This document shows, in pieces, positions 6,598 to 14,063 of a DNA stretch of 14,065 nucleotides. Location: NCBI GenBank assembly GCA_031289935.1, contig JAITON010000109.1, forward strand, positions 1-14,065, in the 5' to 3' direction. The stretch's first letter is position 1; every line of letters begins with the position of its first letter. Below the pieces are notes generated by a model that worked only from the letters and a program-made list of their open reading frames with translations, had not been told where the DNA came from and did no database searches. The DNA is from Treponema sp. (GTDB lineage: Bacteria > Spirochaetota > Spirochaetia > Treponematales > Breznakiellaceae). A program made the translations under genes and the position numbers.

Positions 6598-7674
6598 ATG
6601 GGGCATTTCATCCATACTAACACCATCATGACCGGTTCAAAAGCGCTGGTATTGCGCGACGATGATCCCCCGGTGCGGGCGGCCCGGGAGGCGGAAGCGG
6701 CGCTGTTCGCGCACTACGGCATTGCGGCGGCGGCCCGCTTCGTAGCCCTGCCGGCTTACGGCATCCGGGTCCGGGTACTGGAAATCGCCCCCCTCAAGGA
6801 TGCTACAGCGGCCGCCGCTTCGGCGGTAGCCGCTCCAGCGGTAGCCGCTCCGGCGGTAGCCGAAACAGGGCCCCTAGTGATTGTGCCGGGAAACACCGGC
6901 GACGGCTTTGTATTCGCCCCCCTGCTGCCATCGCTCAGGGAGCGCTGCCCCGGCCGCCGCATCATCATCATAAACCGGCCCGGCGGGGGCCTCAGCGACG
7001 GCATGGATCACCGGGCCGTGGAACTCCGCCGTTTTGCCGTGGACACGATTACCGCCGTCTTCGACGCCCTGGGTATAGGCCGGGCCCCCATGATCGCCCA
7101 TTCCATGGGGAGCCACTGGAGCCTCTGGTTCGCCCTGGAAAGACCCGGGCGCGCTGCCTCCCTCTCGCTCCTGGGGGTCCCCGGCAACGTGCTGGATACC
7201 TGCGCCCCCCCGGCCCTGCGGCTGGCCTCCGTCCGGGGCCTTAACCGGCTCTTCCTGCCCCTGCTTGTCCCCAAGGCCCAGGGCAAAGCCTTCCGGGGGC
7301 TTTCCATAATGGGCCATTCCCAAAAGACCTGCGCAAAGCTCCCGGCGGCCCTGGCCGGCTGTTACTACCGCTTCCAGAACCTGCCCCACTACGGCGTTTC
7401 CAGCCTGAGCCTGATGGAAATGACCAACCGTCTCCGGGGCTCCCGGCCCGGTGTCCGCATCACTGCGGAAGAGCTGGGCACTATTACCGCGCCGGTCCAG
7501 CTTATCTGGGGGGGCCGGGACCCCTTCGGCAAACTCGCCACCGGGCGCCGGATCGCCGGAACCCTGCCCCGGGGGGAGTTCCGGCTTATAGACGGCGGGG
7601 GGCACCTCCCCTGGCTGGATGATCCCGCGCAGTGCGGCGCGTTGATCGCCGCCTTCCTGGCGCAAAACCCCTAA
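6598..7674 (+). CDS. alpha/beta-fold hydrolase
   Basis: The 358-aa protein belongs to the alpha/beta hydrolase superfamily, which has many esterase, lipase and other functions; the substrate is unknown. The oxyanion region reads VIVPGNTGDGF (94-104). The nucleophile elbow is AHSMG, with Ser169. The acid is probably Asp308 in GGRDPFG, and the base His336 in GGGHLPWL, giving a complete triad. There is no signal peptide. Residues about 71-90 are an Ala/Val/Pro-rich linker, coded by a 15-base tandem repeat, lying between the N-terminal strands. ATG at 6598 is chosen, but the GGGG in front of it is too close to act as a normal ribosome site. ATG at 6628 is the alternative. It follows the zincin gene after the duplicated hairpins and is followed by a repeat array that separates it from the convergent operon. 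Confidence 0.85.
   Translation: MGHFIHTNTIMTGSKALVLRDDDPPVRAAREAEAALFAHYGIAAAARFVALPAYGIRVRVLEIAPLKDATAAAASAVAAPAVAAPAVAETGPLVIVPGNTGDGFVFAPLLPSLRERCPGRRIIIINRPGGGLSDGMDHRAVELRRFAVDTITAVFDALGIGRAPMIAHSMGSHWSLWFALERPGRAASLSLLGVPGNVLDTCAPPALRLASVRGLNRLFLPLLVPKAQGKAFRGLSIMGHSQKTCAKLPAALAGCYYRFQNLPHYGVSSLSLMEMTNRLRGSRPGVRITAEELGTITAPVQLIWGGRDPFGKLATGRRIAGTLPRGEFRLIDGGGHLPWLDDPAQCGALIAAFLAQNP
6811..6861 (+). repeat. 15-base in-frame tandem repeat in the hydrolase gene
   Basis: Units near gcggtagccgctccN start at 6823, 6838 and 6853 (the last partial), with a degenerate copy before them. They encode the pentapeptide AVAAP in a row. The period keeps the frame. The stretch adds a flexible linker to the protein. 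Confidence 0.8.
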
Positions 7675-7679
7675 AGAAT

Positions 7680-7880
7680 CAGGCTTAGATCAGGGCCCGG
7701 AGCAGGCTTAGGGCACGGTAGCGTCCCGGTCTTGGGGCACGGTGCTGACCAGGCTTAGGGCACGGTGCTGACCAGGCTTAGGGCACGGTAGCGCCCCGGT
7801 CTTATGGCACGGTACTGACCAGGCTTGGGGCACGGTAGCGTCCCGGTCTTATGGCACGGTACTGACCAGGCTTGGAGGGC
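7680..7880. repeat. 47-base tandem array with seven GGCACGGT cores
   Basis: The gap between two convergent genes is filled by tandem repeats. Full 47-base units lie at 7703-7749, 7773-7819 and 7820-7866, with shorter 23-base units at 7680-7702 (diverged) and 7750-7772 and a broken end from 7867. Each 47-base unit consists of two related halves, and each half carries GGCACGGT. The core occurs at 7712, 7736, 7759, 7782, 7806, 7829 and 7853, spaced 24, 23, 23, 24, 23, 24. Some copies extend to the small palindrome GCACGGTGC. GGTC and GACC frame several second halves. The period is not a multiple of three and no coding frame runs through. Its function is unknown; candidates are a protein-binding array, a neutral minisatellite, or an end region for both transcripts. 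Confidence 0.88.
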
Positions 7881-7881
7881 C

Positions 7882-9204
7882 CTAGGGTCTTATGATGGGG
7901 ATGTATAGTTCCGTATTTGCCGGCGGCCGGTCTTCCATAATGGTCCGGGCATAGCCGGTAAGAAAATCCAGTTCCCGCGTTTCCAGCAGCCGGTAGCCCG
8001 CAGACTGGGGGATATCCAGGGCGTTCAGCGCTTCAGTACCGGCGAAATACCGGCTGTTGAGCGTCGCCATAAGCTCCGCCAGGGCATCCACTTCTTCTGG
8101 ACTGAGCTGGGAAAGCTGCTCCGGGGAGAGACGCCGCCTGACCATATCCCCGGCATTCCGCCGGAAAAAGCCCTCGGTGTAGCTGGTGAAATTGAGCAGC
8201 CGGGCATCAGTCAGACCCTGGGAGCGGGCCCAGGTTTCCATATCCGGCTTAAACACCGAATACTGCCAGGCGCCGCTGCCGGGCGTATAGCGCAGCAGCC
8301 CCAGTTGATGGGGATATACCGCAAGAGCGCTGGTGGCAATATCGAAAACCGGCCCGGCGGAGGTTTCCGCCCGGGCAATTTCCTGGGCGTGGATATGGCC
8401 GGTGAGTATAAAATTGATCCCCAGGGCGGTAAGCAGTTCCGCCAGGCTCTCCGCATCATCGACCGTAAAACCATCATGCACCAGGGGATGATGGTCCATC
8501 AGGCTGTGATGCATGGCCGCCACCAGCACGGCCCCGTCCCGGCGGGCGGATTCGGCGGCCTTGCGTATCCACGCCCGTGTTGCGGGAGCTAGAGCGCCGC
8601 CCACTTCGGAATAGCCCAGGGCGCGGTTATTGGTATACTTACAACTATCCAGCATCAAAAGCCGCAGCCCCGGCAGCGGTTCCGCCACGTAACTCAGGCT
8701 GGTTTTATCCCGGGAAATAGCCTCGCCATAGCCGAAGTCCCGGTAAACCTGGACGAACTGCCGGGGATTCACGGACTGTACCAAGGCGACTCTACCCTTG
8801 AGAAGACTGCGGGCAGCGGGGTTGTTGAGGTCATGGTTGCCGGGAATCACGTAGACCTTAACGCCCTGCCCTGCCAGTTCTTGAAGCCGGGCCGCCAATT
8901 CCCGGTGGCTTTCCCGTTCGCCGTTGTAGGACAAATCCCCGTTCACCAGGAGGATGGCGGGCTTTTCCAGCCCATAGGCAAGGGCCTGCAGCAGGAAGTC
9001 TACCATCTCTACATTCTTTCCGTCCTGATCTGCCGTCTGCTGATCGTGAAGACTTTGCGCGAAATAGTGTATGTCGTTGGTTACATAGATCGCCAGATCT
9101 TTAAGAGAAGTCCCCGGGGGCCAGGCATCAACCGGAGTATGGTTTCCACAGCAGGGCAGAAAAAGCAGCGCCCACAGAAAAAGCAGCCCGGGCCTGCACT
9201 TCAT
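7882..9204 (-). CDS. calcineurin-like metallophosphoesterase, putative lipoprotein
   Basis: A 440-aa phosphoesterase with the full dimetal set: NDIH (D44, H46), GDL (D90), GNHD (N123, H124), H232/H233 in AMHH, and GHIH (H270, H272). The N-terminus MKCRPG followed by a Leu-rich stretch and LPCCGN (Cys18 or Cys19) looks like a lipoprotein signal under the relaxed spirochaete lipobox, so the enzyme probably sits in the envelope, outside the cytoplasm. Residues beyond about 300 form an extra C-terminal region I cannot assign. The substrate is unknown; the layout resembles secreted phosphodiesterases. ATG at 9204 is chosen because GGAG lies 7 bases before it. A GTG at 9222 would add six residues and spoil the signal. 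It is the last gene of the gatCAB-aspS unit, 24 bases after aspS, and converges with the hydrolase gene across the repeat array. Confidence 0.88.
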   Translation of the reverse strand: MKCRPGLLFLWALLFLPCCGNHTPVDAWPPGTSLKDLAIYVTNDIHYFAQSLHDQQTADQDGKNVEMVDFLLQALAYGLEKPAILLVNGDLSYNGERESHRELAARLQELAGQGVKVYVIPGNHDLNNPAARSLLKGRVALVQSVNPRQFVQVYRDFGYGEAISRDKTSLSYVAEPLPGLRLLMLDSCKYTNNRALGYSEVGGALAPATRAWIRKAAESARRDGAVLVAAMHHSLMDHHPLVHDGFTVDDAESLAELLTALGINFILTGHIHAQEIARAETSAGPVFDIATSALAVYPHQLGLLRYTPGSGAWQYSVFKPDMETWARSQGLTDARLLNFTSYTEGFFRRNAGDMVRRRLSPEQLSQLSPEEVDALAELMATLNSRYFAGTEALNALDIPQSAGYRLLETRELDFLTGYARTIMEDRPPANTELYIPIIRP

Positions 9205-9228
9205 GGCATAGCTCCGGGCCACACCGGA

Positions 9229-10566
9229 TTAAGGCTCCACCCGTTTGCGGTCCCGGGGGAAGAGGCTCGCTTCCTTGACGCTGGCAAGGCCCAGCAGTTT
9301 TTGGGTCAGCCGTTCGCAGCCGATGGCGAAACCCCCGTGGGGCGGCGCTCCGTATTTAAGCACCGAAAGAAGGCCCGAAAGGCTTTCCGGCTTAAGGCCG
9401 AACCGGGGGATCGCCTCAAGCTGGGCCTGGTAGTCATGCTGGCGGCGGCCCCCGGTGGTGATTTCCAGGCCGCGAAACAGGGCATCGAAGCTCATGGTAG
9501 AGCCCGCCTGCCCGTCACCCAGGTCCAGGGGATAGGAGTAAAAGGGCCGGTAGCGCCGGGGGAACTGGTTTACAAAGATAAGCTCCGTGCCGTATTCCCC
9601 TCTTGTCCAGTCGCAGAGGAGCCGCTCCGCCTCGGGGTTTATGTCGAATAACCGCGCCGCAGTTTTACTATGGGCTCTCGCTTCAGTGTTGGCAATCTTC
9701 AGGGCCTCCTCGTAGGGAATCGTGGGGGCCTTATAGACCGAATCAGGCCCGGGGACGCTGGAATTCCAGGCGGCCACGGCGTCGCTATTCTTGGAGTGTA
9801 CCGCCTCAAAGATATGGGCCAGGAGACCTTTCTCGAGTTCTATCAGGTCAAGCTCGGAGTCGATAAAACCCATCTCTACGTCCAAGGAAACATATTCGTT
9901 CAGGTGCCGGGGAGTGTCGTGCTTCTCGGCGCGAAAGGCCGGGGCTACCTCAAAGACCCGCTCCAGGCCGCTGGCCACCATGATCTGCTTGTAAAGCTGG
10001 GGGGATTGGGCCAGGTAGACCTTGCGGTCAAAGTATTCCACCTCGAAGAGGTTGGTCCCCCCCTCGGTGCCGCCGCCCACGAGCTTGCTGGTTTTTATTT
10101 CCGTAAAGTCCTGGGCGCGGAGATATTCCCCAAAGGCTTCGATGATGGTAGCCTGCACGCTAAATATGGAACGTATTTTGGGGTTCCGCAGGGAAAGGGC
10201 CCGGTTATCCAGAATAGCTTCCAGGCCCGTTTTGGCTGCGTCGCCGTTGACCTGGTAGGGTAGGTCCGGCGCGGCCCGGCTCAACACCTCCAGGGATTGG
10301 ACCCTGAGTTCCGCGCCGCCGGGGGCCTTTTCGTTCAGCGCGGGGAGACCCCGGACCCGTATCACCGATTCCAGGCTCAGGGGCGCCCCGGAGGAATCCA
10401 CGGGCCGCTCGCCAAAGACCAACTGCGCAAGAGCCGACCGGTCCCGAAGGATCACAAAGCCGATACCCCCCATGTCCCGGATCCGGTGGACCCAGCCGCA
10501 GAGTTCTAAGGTTTCGCCGGGCCTTTCCTTCGCCGCAGTAAATAGGTCCTTCGACAATACACGCAT
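9229..10566 (-). CDS. aspS: aspartyl-tRNA synthetase, archaeal-type, likely non-discriminating
   Basis: A class II synthetase that charges tRNA(Asp), and here probably also tRNA(Asn), with aspartate. At 445 aa it is the short archaeal/eukaryal type, lacking the large insertion domain of the usual bacterial enzyme. An OB-fold anticodon domain comes first (GWVHRIRDMGG, 24-34). The catalytic core has QSPQLYKQ (187-194), motif 2 FRAEKHDTPRHLNE (211-224), and motif 3 in the last 35 residues (CERL and FPRDRKR). Aligned by eye to the Thermococcus enzyme, its specificity residues Trp26 and Lys85 are His27 and Pro82 here, the pattern reported for non-discriminating enzymes. ATG at 10564-10566 overlaps the gatB stop by one base (TAATG), with GGGGAG 8 bases upstream. 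Its place in the gatCAB operon fits Asp-tRNA(Asn) being passed to the amidotransferase. Confidence 0.95.
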   Translation of the reverse strand: MRVLSKDLFTAAKERPGETLELCGWVHRIRDMGGIGFVILRDRSALAQLVFGERPVDSSGAPLSLESVIRVRGLPALNEKAPGGAELRVQSLEVLSRAAPDLPYQVNGDAAKTGLEAILDNRALSLRNPKIRSIFSVQATIIEAFGEYLRAQDFTEIKTSKLVGGGTEGGTNLFEVEYFDRKVYLAQSPQLYKQIMVASGLERVFEVAPAFRAEKHDTPRHLNEYVSLDVEMGFIDSELDLIELEKGLLAHIFEAVHSKNSDAVAAWNSSVPGPDSVYKAPTIPYEEALKIANTEARAHSKTAARLFDINPEAERLLCDWTRGEYGTELIFVNQFPRRYRPFYSYPLDLGDGQAGSTMSFDALFRGLEITTGGRRQHDYQAQLEAIPRFGLKPESLSGLLSVLKYGAPPHGGFAIGCERLTQKLLGLASVKEASLFPRDRKRVEP

Positions 10567-12152
10567 TATACTTGCTCCCCAATAAGCTCCCCGGCGATCT
10601 TCGGGTCGGCCCGGCCGCCGGTGGCCGCCAGTACCTTGCCCACCAGGTATGCCCGCAGGGCGGCGGCCCGTTTGGCGCTGCTTTTAGCGCTGCCTGTGGC
10701 GCTGCCTTTGGCGCTGCTTTTGGCAGCGGCGGTCCGCAGTTCCTTTACCGTTGCCTGTTCTGCGGCCCGCAGTTCCTCTACCGCTGCCTGTTCTGCGGCC
10801 CGCAGTTCCTCTACCGCTGTCCGTTCCGCGGCCAGTACGGTCTTGACCAGCGCGGCAATGTGCACGGGATCGCTGATCTGCTCCCAGCCCTTTTCGGCGA
10901 TGATTTCCTCCGGGTCCCGGTCTTCGGCAAGCGACAGTTCCGCAGTCTGCCTGGCTATCTTACCGCCGATGCGGCCCTGTTCAAGCATCACCACCAGGGA
11001 GGCCAGCCGTTGGGGATTCAGCTTGAGGCCGCCAATATTCTGCACCTGGAGATTTTCCCGGTGGAGGATACGCCTGATATCCGTGAGAAACCAGTTGGCG
11101 ATCCGGCCCGCAGCAGTAACCCTGTCGAGACCCCGGGCCAGGGCGGCGGAGATTGCAGCCTCAAAATAATCCGCCCCGGCCTTTTCATCGGCAATCAGGT
11201 CCGCCTGTTCCTCGCTCAGGCCATAGTCCACCGTAAAGCGCTTGACCCGGTCCTGGGGAAGCTCCACCAGAGAATCTTCCACCAGCTTGAGGAAGGCCGC
11301 ATCGGGGCTAAAGACCGGCAGATCCGGCTCGGGAAAGTAGCGGTAGTCCTGGGCGTTTTCCTTTTGCCGCATGGGCTCGGTCTGGTCCCGGTTTTCGTTC
11401 CAGAGCCTGGTCTCCTGAACCACGGTCTGGCCCGCATCCAGCCGCCCGCCCTGGCGGATAATCTCGTGGTTCAGAGCCAGGCGCACAAACCGTGATGAGT
11501 TGAGGTTTTTAATCTCCACCTTTCTCCCCAGGCCCTTACCGGGGAGATTTATGGAAACGTTTGCATCCGCCCGGAGGGAACCCTCCTCCATGTTGCCGTC
11601 GCAGACTCCCAGGTAACGGACCATCCGCCGGAGCCGCCGGATAAAGAGCTCCGCTTCCTCGCCGGTTTCCAGGTCCGGTTCGGTAACGATTTCCAGCAGG
11701 GACACCCCGGCGCGGTTATAGTCCAACAGTGATACTGTTCCCGTGTGGATCATCTTGCCGGCGTCTTCTTCCAGATGGCACTCCTTAATGCGTACCCGCT
11801 TCTTAATCACCCGGTCTCCGTTCTGCCCTTCCAGATCAAGCCAGCCCTGCTGCCCCAGGGGGGAAGCGAACTGGGAAATCTGATAGTTCTTGGGCATGTC
11901 GGGGTAGAAATACTGTTTCCGCTCAAACCAGGTCCGCTCCGGGATACTACAGTGCAGGGCTTTTGCCACAGTACAGCCCATGCGCAGGGCCTCAATATTC
12001 AGGGAGGGGAGCACCCCTGGATAGCCCATGCAGACCGGGCACACATGGCTGTTGGGCTCACCTCCAAAGGCGGCGGCGCAGTTGCAGAAGACTTTTGTTT
12101 TGGTGAGCAGATGGATGTGCACCTCAAGACCGATAAAGGACTGATACTTCAT
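10566..12152 (-). CDS. gatB: Asp/Glu-tRNA(Asn/Gln) amidotransferase subunit B
   Basis: GatB binds the mischarged tRNA and activates its Asp or Glu by phosphorylation, then adds ammonia delivered from GatA. The protein is 528 aa; the family is usually near 475-480. MKYQSFIGLEVHIHL opens the cradle domain. Four zinc-type cysteines are C23, C25, C38 and C41 (CNC...CPVC). Then come RKQYFYPDMPKNYQISQ, GVSLLEIVTEPDL, EIKNLNSSRFV and AQDYRYFPEPDL, all family hallmarks. The helical and tail (YqeY-like) domains follow, but residues about 441-494 are a repetitive insertion: AEQAAVEELRA-like 11-residue repeats, then SAKx four-residue repeats, ahead of LRAYLVGKVLAATGG. ATG at 12150-12152 overlaps the gatA stop (ATGA) with AGGAG 7 bases upstream; the longer in-frame start at 12173 lies inside gatA and is not needed. 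Confidence 0.95.
   Translation of the reverse strand: MKYQSFIGLEVHIHLLTKTKVFCNCAAAFGGEPNSHVCPVCMGYPGVLPSLNIEALRMGCTVAKALHCSIPERTWFERKQYFYPDMPKNYQISQFASPLGQQGWLDLEGQNGDRVIKKRVRIKECHLEEDAGKMIHTGTVSLLDYNRAGVSLLEIVTEPDLETGEEAELFIRRLRRMVRYLGVCDGNMEEGSLRADANVSINLPGKGLGRKVEIKNLNSSRFVRLALNHEIIRQGGRLDAGQTVVQETRLWNENRDQTEPMRQKENAQDYRYFPEPDLPVFSPDAAFLKLVEDSLVELPQDRVKRFTVDYGLSEEQADLIADEKAGADYFEAAISAALARGLDRVTAAGRIANWFLTDIRRILHRENLQVQNIGGLKLNPQRLASLVVMLEQGRIGGKIARQTAELSLAEDRDPEEIIAEKGWEQISDPVHIAALVKTVLAAERTAVEELRAAEQAAVEELRAAEQATVKELRTAAAKSSAKGSATGSAKSSAKRAAALRAYLVGKVLAATGGRADPKIAGELIGEQV
10671..10730 (-). repeat. 12-base tandem repeat in gatB tail
   Basis: Five 12-base units (10671, 10683, 10695, 10707, and a diverged copy at 10719), near tttggcgctgcc on the + strand, encode four-residue SAKx repeats. 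They directly adjoin the 33-base repeats and keep the frame. Confidence 0.85.
10732..10830 (-). repeat. 33-base tandem repeat in gatB tail
   Basis: Three 33-base units (10732-10764, 10765-10797, 10798-10830) differ at only a few bases and encode 11-residue repeats close to AEQAAVEELRA, which look alpha-helical and coiled-coil forming. The high similarity between units suggests recent duplication. The unit count may vary between strains. Confidence 0.92.
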
Positions 12153-13732
12153 GCTACAGCTCCTGTACCCCAAAAGGCCTTGAAGCCCGGCGGATGGGGG
12201 AAGGGATGGGCCGCCTCAAAGCCCTGGGCGATATCCAGCAGCGTTCCCTCGGCAAAGGCCCGCCCCAGGAGCTGGACCCCCACAGGCAGCCCCCCCTCGA
12301 TCCCCACCGGGAAGGCCAGCGCGGGGAGGCCCGCCAGGTTCGCGCAGCAGGTGTAGAGGTCTGCGGCTTTCTGCGCAAAGGGCGAGAGGCCCGTATCCCC
12401 CCGGCCAACGGCCCTGGTGGGGAAAACGGGCATGAGGATGGCATCGTATTTTGGGGAGCCTTCGAGGTACTCCGAACCGCCCAAGAGCTGCTCGAAGGCG
12501 GCGCGGATACCGGCGCGGATGCGCTGGGCCTGGAGGTAGTACCGGTCCTGGAAGCCGGAGCGAAGGACAAAGGTGCCCAGAAGGATGCGGAGCTTCACCT
12601 CGGGGCCGAAGCCTGCCTCCCGGGTCTTGTCCACCAGGTCCCCGGGATTTTCCGCCCAGCCGGGCCGCTGGCCGTAACGGATACCATCGAAGCGGGCCAG
12701 ATTAGCGCTGGCTTCGGCGGTGGCGATGGTATAGTAGGCCGACACCCCGTACTTGAGAGCGGGGATATCCACCTCTTCCAGCCGGTGCCCCAGGACGGCG
12801 AGGCGCTCTTTGGCGGCGTCAAACCCGCGCTGGACCTCGGGCTCCAGGGCCGCAGCTCCGGCGGCAATCATCAGGACGCTGGCATCGACCGCTTCCCCGG
12901 ACCGGCCGCCGGCGGCCGCCGCTGCTATGGCTTTAGCGATAGCCTCGGCGGAAAGGACAGCGATCCGCCGGGGCTGGTCCGGGCCGGTTCCCGGCCCATA
13001 CAGGGGCGGCGCAGCGGCCGGCGCATCCCGGCTGGTCTCGTCCAGGGGATCGGCCCCCCGCAGAGCCGCAAAAACCGCCCGGCAGCGGGCCACCGTGTCG
13101 GACAACACGCCGATAGTTTCCAGACTGGAAGCGTAGGCCACCAGTCCGTACCGGGAGACCGCGCCGTAAGTGGGCTTGAGGCCCACGACCCCGCACAAGG
13201 CCGCAGGCTGCCGCACCGAGCCGCCGGTATCGGACCCCAGGGCGTAGGGCGCCTGCCCGGCGGCCACGCAGGCGGCGGAACCCCCGGAGGAGCCCCCGGC
13301 AACCCGGCTCGTATCCCAGGGATTATTGGTCCGCTGGATCCCCGAAGCGTCCGTCGAAGAACCCATACCGAACTCGTCCATGTTGGTCTTGCCGATAACC
13401 ACCGCCCCGGCAGCCTCCAAACGCCGCACTGCGGTGGCCGTATAGGGGGCCTTGAGCTTTGCCAGAAGCCTGGAACCGCAGGTCAGCGAAAAGCCCTTGA
13501 CCGCGATCAGGTCCTTGACCGCGCAGGGGAGGCCCCGGATCAGGGCTGCCGCTTCTGGCGGCGCCGCTGGCGGTACTGCGGACGGTACCGTTGACGGCGC
13601 CGTTGACGGCAAGTCCCTATCATCATCATCAGGCTGAAGACCCGCAGCCTTGAAATCGGTAAACGCGCCGATGGCCTGCTCCCATTGCTCGAAGTAGGGG
13701 AGGAAGGCATCGGGCAGGGCGAATTTTTCCAT
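12149..13732 (-). CDS. gatA: Asp/Glu-tRNA(Asn/Gln) amidotransferase subunit A
   Basis: GatA is the glutaminase (amidase-signature) subunit that releases ammonia from glutamine or asparagine for GatB. The Ser-cisSer-Lys triad is visible: Lys73 in PCAVKD, Ser148 in GGSSGGSA and Ser172 in DTGGSVRQPA, with spacings 75 and 24 as in the Staphylococcus enzyme. Further hallmarks are GLKPTYG, GLVAYASSLETIG and TAEASANLARFDGIRYG. At 527 aa it is about 40 residues longer than usual. Two low-complexity insertions explain this: residues about 35-62 (DDDD, then a Pro/Ala/Ser tract made by a 12-base repeat), and an Ala-rich stretch at about 261-296. Neither touches the triad. ATG at 13730-13732 lies 10 bases behind gatC and has only a weak GAG ribosome site, so coupling to gatC is likely. 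The stop overlaps the gatB start. Confidence 0.95.
   Translation of the reverse strand: MEKFALPDAFLPYFEQWEQAIGAFTDFKAAGLQPDDDDRDLPSTAPSTVPSAVPPAAPPEAAALIRGLPCAVKDLIAVKGFSLTCGSRLLAKLKAPYTATAVRRLEAAGAVVIGKTNMDEFGMGSSTDASGIQRTNNPWDTSRVAGGSSGGSAACVAAGQAPYALGSDTGGSVRQPAALCGVVGLKPTYGAVSRYGLVAYASSLETIGVLSDTVARCRAVFAALRGADPLDETSRDAPAAAPPLYGPGTGPDQPRRIAVLSAEAIAKAIAAAAAGGRSGEAVDASVLMIAAGAAALEPEVQRGFDAAKERLAVLGHRLEEVDIPALKYGVSAYYTIATAEASANLARFDGIRYGQRPGWAENPGDLVDKTREAGFGPEVKLRILLGTFVLRSGFQDRYYLQAQRIRAGIRAAFEQLLGGSEYLEGSPKYDAILMPVFPTRAVGRGDTGLSPFAQKAADLYTCCANLAGLPALAFPVGIEGGLPVGVQLLGRAFAEGTLLDIAQGFEAAHPFPHPPGFKAFWGTGAVA
13578..13613 (-). repeat. 12-base tandem repeat in gatA
   Basis: Three units (13578-13589, 13590-13601, 13602-13613), near gttgacggcgcc on the + strand with diverged copies at the lower-coordinate side, encode Ser/Ala/Val/Pro four-residue repeats. 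Beside them a run of four ATC triplets (about 13618-13630) encodes Asp residues. The period keeps the frame. Confidence 0.7.
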
Positions 13733-13742
13733 ATATACTCGC

Positions 13743-14063
13743 TTATAGCACGTTGGGCGCCACGATGAAGCGGCCGTCCCGCTCCCCCGCGTTATTGAGG
13801 AGGCTGGTGGTCAGGGTGGCATTAGGGAGGTTCGGGGTGTCGGCGCGGAGACACCGGGCATCCACGACCCGGGAATTGGGGGCCAGCCCAGCCCAGGCGG
13901 CGCTCAAGGGAACGGGAAAGGCATCCCGGTCCTCGCTGGCAGCCTGCATGGCGGCAAAAAAGCCCAGCATCTGCTGAAAGGAAGGGAAGGCCCCCTGGAG
14001 TTCCTCATCGCTCAGACGGAGACGGGCCAGGGCGGCGGTTTCCCGCAAATCTTCGATGTTCAT
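13743..14063 (-). CDS. gatC: Asp/Glu-tRNA(Asn/Gln) amidotransferase subunit C
   Basis: GatC is a small belt-like subunit that wraps around GatA and GatB and stabilises the complex. The 106-aa reading frame has the family N-terminus (MNIEDLRETAALARLRLSDEE) and C-terminus (NNAGERDGRFIVAPNVL, like the usual EDGFFVVPRVL ending). The ATG is at 14061-14063, two bases from the window end, so its ribosome site and promoter cannot be seen and a slightly earlier start cannot be ruled out. It is the first visible gene of the gatC-gatA-gatB-aspS-phosphoesterase order. A Cys/Arg-containing middle (about 63-73) is not typical of the family. Confidence 0.93.
   Translation of the reverse strand: MNIEDLRETAALARLRLSDEELQGAFPSFQQMLGFFAAMQAASEDRDAFPVPLSAAWAGLAPNSRVVDARCLRADTPNLPNATLTTSLLNNAGERDGRFIVAPNVL

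Noticed and set aside
7680..7880. CRISPR-like array
   Set aside because: Consecutive units are continuous, without unique spacers of constant length, the units are unequal halves of one repeat, and no cas gene is present.
8833..9651. 272-residue open frame on the + strand
   Set aside because: It runs antisense across the boundary of two well-supported genes, the phosphoesterase and aspS, and has no family features.
10572..11495. 307-residue open frame on the + strand with repeated Cys/Gly/Pro peptides
   Set aside because: It is the mirror image of the gatB repeats and tail. The striking repeats come from the gatB coding repeats, not from an independent protein.
12153..12173. Longer gatB start inside gatA
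   Set aside because: The seven added residues are not family-like, while ATG at 12150-12152 has AGGAG at the right distance and overlaps the gatA stop.
12194..13594. 466-residue open frame on the + strand
   Set aside because: It lies fully antisense to gatA, whose catalytic triad and family motifs are unmistakable. The frame is open because GC-rich codon use removes stops on the other strand; its translation has no recognisable domain.
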